A stretch of DNA of 64,000 nt from Larkinella soli (lineage in GTDB: Bacteria > Bacteroidota > Bacteroidia > Cytophagales > Spirosomataceae). The notes under the pieces were generated by a model, which saw nothing but the letters and a program-made list of their open reading frames with translations, made no database searches and had not been told where the DNA came from. This document shows positions 61,812 to 64,000 of the stretch, piece after piece; the stretch's first letter is position 1; each line of letters opens with the position of its first letter. The stretch covers positions 620,001-684,000 of the forward strand of contig NZ_QTJY01000002.1 of assembly GCF_003703975.1 (NCBI RefSeq), in the 5' to 3' direction. The translations under genes were made by a program, and so were the position numbers.

Positions 61812-64000
61812 TTAATTCGTACGGCGCTGTTCGTCTTCGCTGCCGCTGCGGGTCTGGCTGGAAATTTTCAGTTTCTGGTTGCCGAGCTGGTACGAGAAGG
61901 CCAGCCGGACGGTCCGGCTTTCGCGCCGGGACACCCAGTCGAGGTCGGTCAGGCCGTGGTGGATGGCCCCGCCGACCCGGCTCGTAAAAAAGAGGTCGGT
62001 GGCGTTCAGGCGGAGGGTGGCCCGCTTTTTCAGGAACTGCTTCTGCGCCCCGACCGACACCTGCCCGTCGCTGAGATACCGGGTCATGCCGTCGATGCGC
62101 GGGGAGTTGTAAACACCGGAAAGTTCAGCCGTGATGCCGCCGGGCAGCCGGAAAGAATGGCTCATGTTGAGGTTGGCCGCCGGCCCCCAGTCGTTCAGCG
62201 GCTCGTTCTGAACCACGGCCTCATAGACGTTCACGAAGGCGCTGACCGACGTCCGGAAGCTCCACCAGGCCGTCGGTTTCAGCGGGAAGCCGGCCGTCAG
62301 GTTGTAGCTGTCCATCCGGCGCAGGTTGGCCGGCCCGTAGCGCAGCTGCTCCCCGCGCTGCTCGTTGATGTGGGCGATCACGTCGCGGGTCCGGCTGTAG
62401 CCGAAGCTGAGGCTGGTTTCGTTCTTATAGATATAGCCGACCTCGAACGCCTGCGTATACTGCGGTTGCAGATAAGGGTCGCCCTCGAAGTAGGAATAGC
62501 TGTCCGATACGTAGACGAACGGGTTCAGATTCTGATAGTTAGGCCGGTCGATCCGGCGGCTGAAGGCATACCGGAACTGATGGTCCCGCCCGGCCTTCCA
62601 GGTCAGCAGCACGTTCGGAAACAGATTCAGATACCGCCGTTCGACCACCTGCCCCAGCGTCACGGAATGGCCCTTCGAGTGGGTGTATTCCGCCCGCAGC
62701 CCGGCCTGAAGTGACCACTTCGCCCCCTCGTGGGAGCCGGTCAGGTAGGCGGCATGGACGGTTTCGTCGTAGACGAAGTGGTTGGTTCGGCCGGAGTCGG
62801 GCTGCCAGACGCCGTCGGTCAGGTTCTCGAAACGCAGGTCGTTGTCGGTCCGCACGAGGCTGCTTTTCCAGCCGGCTTCCAGTCGGGTGGCTTTGCCCAG
62901 CGGGTGCGTATAGTCGGCTTTGGCGGAACGGATCGTGATGTCCGAGGGCGAACGATTGCGTTGGTAGCGGGTCGGGAACGGCGTCGGTTCGGCGGACTCG
63001 GCCAGCCGGGTGATCATGTTGTCGCGGGTATCGACCCGCACGGCGGCATAATCGAGGTCGGCGCTCAGGCTGCGGCCCGTCGAGTCGAAGCGGTGCCGGA
63101 CATTCACGTTCCCGACGAAGCGACTCAGGTCGCGGGCGGAGGCATTGGTGAAGTTCACCGTCCGTAGGAAACGGCCGTCGGGCTGATACAGCAGGTTGTC
63201 GTTGTCGATGCGCGCCCGGTTGCCGGTCACACTCCCGGATACCGACCCCCCGAGGGCGGTCCGGCGGCTCAGGGGCAGGTCGGCCCCGGCCTTGTAGGTA
63301 TGGTTCCGGATGGTGCCAGGCCGGTAAAACAGCGTTTTCAGCCCCAGCCGCCCGGCCGATTCGGGTAGCACCCGCCGGCCTTCAAGGCTGCTCCACTGCC
63401 GGCGGTAATCATAGGTATAGTTTCCGTACAGACTCAACCCCCGCGCCGACTGGTGACTTACCAGCAGGCCCGCCCCGGCTTTGGCAAACCGGCCGTAACC
63501 GCCCGTCAGGCTGAGGCTGCCGTTGGTTCCGGCCGGTTTTCCCGGCTCCGCCGTAGCTCCTTTCCGGCCGGGTTCGGAGCGAGGGCGGCTTTGTTTCATG
63601 CGGATGTTGATCAGGCCTGCATTGCCGGCCGCATCGAAGCGGGCCGACGGTTTGGTAGTGATCTCGATGGTTTCGATGGAACCGGCGGGCGTACTGCGCA
63701 GCAGATTGACCAGATCGGTCGTCGAGAGGTAGGTCGGTTTGTCGTCCATCAGCAGCAGGACGCCGTCGCGGCCCTGGAGGAGAATCCGCTCGTTCTGAAG
63801 ATCGACCACCACGCCCGGCGCGCGTTCCAGCACCTCCAGAGCCGTGCCGCCGGCCGCCAGCGGGCTGCTCTCCACGTTCAGGACGGTGCGGTCGGGAAAC
63901 TGCTCGACGAAGGGTTTGACGGCCCGGACGTTCACCTCGGCCAGCGTGTTGCCGGTGTCGGTGAGGTGCAGGTCGGGAATGGTCAGCCGAACGACGCCGG
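61812..64000 (-). CDS. Outer-membrane beta-barrel receptor, N-terminus beyond window (OMP_b-brl_3 family)
   Basis: The frame stays open to the right edge, so the gene is cut by the window; about 729 residues are present. The plug-like segment (VRAVKPFVEQFPDRTVLNVE, LEVLERAPGVVVDLQNE, LLMDDKPTYLSTTDLV, IEITTKPSARFDAAGNAGLINI) aligns closely with the other two receptors of this type. An Arg/Gly/Lys-rich insertion (RPRSEPGRKGATAEPGKP) follows the plug. The barrel ends with a C-terminal SDEDEQRRTN-like charged tail, similar to the tail of the 14 kb paralogue. It precedes the 59334 gene in the same direction, 27 bp apart. Confidence 0.85.
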   Translation of the reverse strand, partial: GVVRLTIPDLHLTDTGNTLAEVNVRAVKPFVEQFPDRTVLNVESSPLAAGGTALEVLERAPGVVVDLQNERILLQGRDGVLLLMDDKPTYLSTTDLVNLLRSTPAGSIETIEITTKPSARFDAAGNAGLINIRMKQSRPRSEPGRKGATAEPGKPAGTNGSLSLTGGYGRFAKAGAGLLVSHQSARGLSLYGNYTYDYRRQWSSLEGRRVLPESAGRLGLKTLFYRPGTIRNHTYKAGADLPLSRRTALGGSVSGSVTGNRARIDNDNLLYQPDGRFLRTVNFTNASARDLSRFVGNVNVRHRFDSTGRSLSADLDYAAVRVDTRDNMITRLAESAEPTPFPTRYQRNRSPSDITIRSAKADYTHPLGKATRLEAGWKSSLVRTDNDLRFENLTDGVWQPDSGRTNHFVYDETVHAAYLTGSHEGAKWSLQAGLRAEYTHSKGHSVTLGQVVERRYLNLFPNVLLTWKAGRDHQFRYAFSRRIDRPNYQNLNPFVYVSDSYSYFEGDPYLQPQYTQAFEVGYIYKNETSLSFGYSRTRDVIAHINEQRGEQLRYGPANLRRMDSYNLTAGFPLKPTAWWSFRTSVSAFVNVYEAVVQNEPLNDWGPAANLNMSHSFRLPGGITAELSGVYNSPRIDGMTRYLSDGQVSVGAQKQFLKKRATLRLNATDLFFTSRVGGAIHHGLTDLDWVSRRESRTVRLAFSYQLGNQKLKISSQTRSGSEDEQRRTN

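Noticed and set aside
60429-62714. A 761-codon plus-strand frame
   Set aside because: It runs antisense across two receptor genes and over their intergenic gap, with no protein-like features.

Overview
The window is a chromosomal segment of a high-GC Bacteroidota bacterium, most likely of the Cytophagales (Spirosoma/Larkinella-like Spirosomaceae). Evidence: outer-membrane TonB-type receptors with an N-terminal carboxypeptidase-regulatory-like domain, a GWxTD lipoprotein, an ABC-permease/M1-peptidase fusion, membrane-anchored AraC regulators, and promoters of the Bacteroidota form TTG-N19/20-TAnnTTTG with little Shine-Dalgarno signal. I see no tRNA, rRNA, CRISPR array, insertion sequence or phage gene.

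Layout. 1-14 kb is core or housekeeping DNA: the end of a cysteine desulfurase, two SDR oxidoreductases, a Cys/Met-metabolism PLP enzyme, a methyltransferase, a GWxTD lipoprotein overlapping rlmB, an Uma2 nuclease, a cytochrome c, a second methyltransferase, a FAN1-like VRR-NUC nuclease, two DUF2157-like membrane proteins and pgk. 14-25 kb holds two outer-membrane receptors around a serine hydrolase and a compact MBL / AraC / carboxymuconolactone decarboxylase / aldo-keto reductase operon. 25.7-30.3 kb is an ABC exporter whose permease is fused to an M1-type peptidase. 30-36.8 kb is a set of small regulatory and membrane genes: a lipoprotein hydrolase, an AraC sensor, an HPP-family protein, a degenerate LytS-like kinase remnant, a bestrophin channel, and a divergent cupin/TetR pair with a palindromic operator candidate.

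37.1-59.3 kb is the most unusual part. It has 10 plus-strand genes in two tight blocks, interrupted only by one minus-strand glycosyltransferase. They encode a trypsin-like plus subtilisin-like double protease with both triads intact, an M19-type dipeptidase, a peptidoglycan-binding-domain protein with an L,D-transpeptidase-like SxGC motif, six very large beta-rich proteins (five sharing an N-terminal domain and most ending in about four ~100-residue beta repeats), and a last protein with a caspase-like His...Cys layout. None of the ten has a visible signal peptide. I cannot match the large proteins to a named family. I infer an undescribed multi-protein system built of scaffold-like paralogues plus several hydrolases; its role is not shown by sequence.

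59.3-64 kb holds two tandem minus-strand outer-membrane receptors of the OMP_b-brl_3 type, the second running off the window edge. They are paralogues of the receptor at 14.2-16.6 kb.
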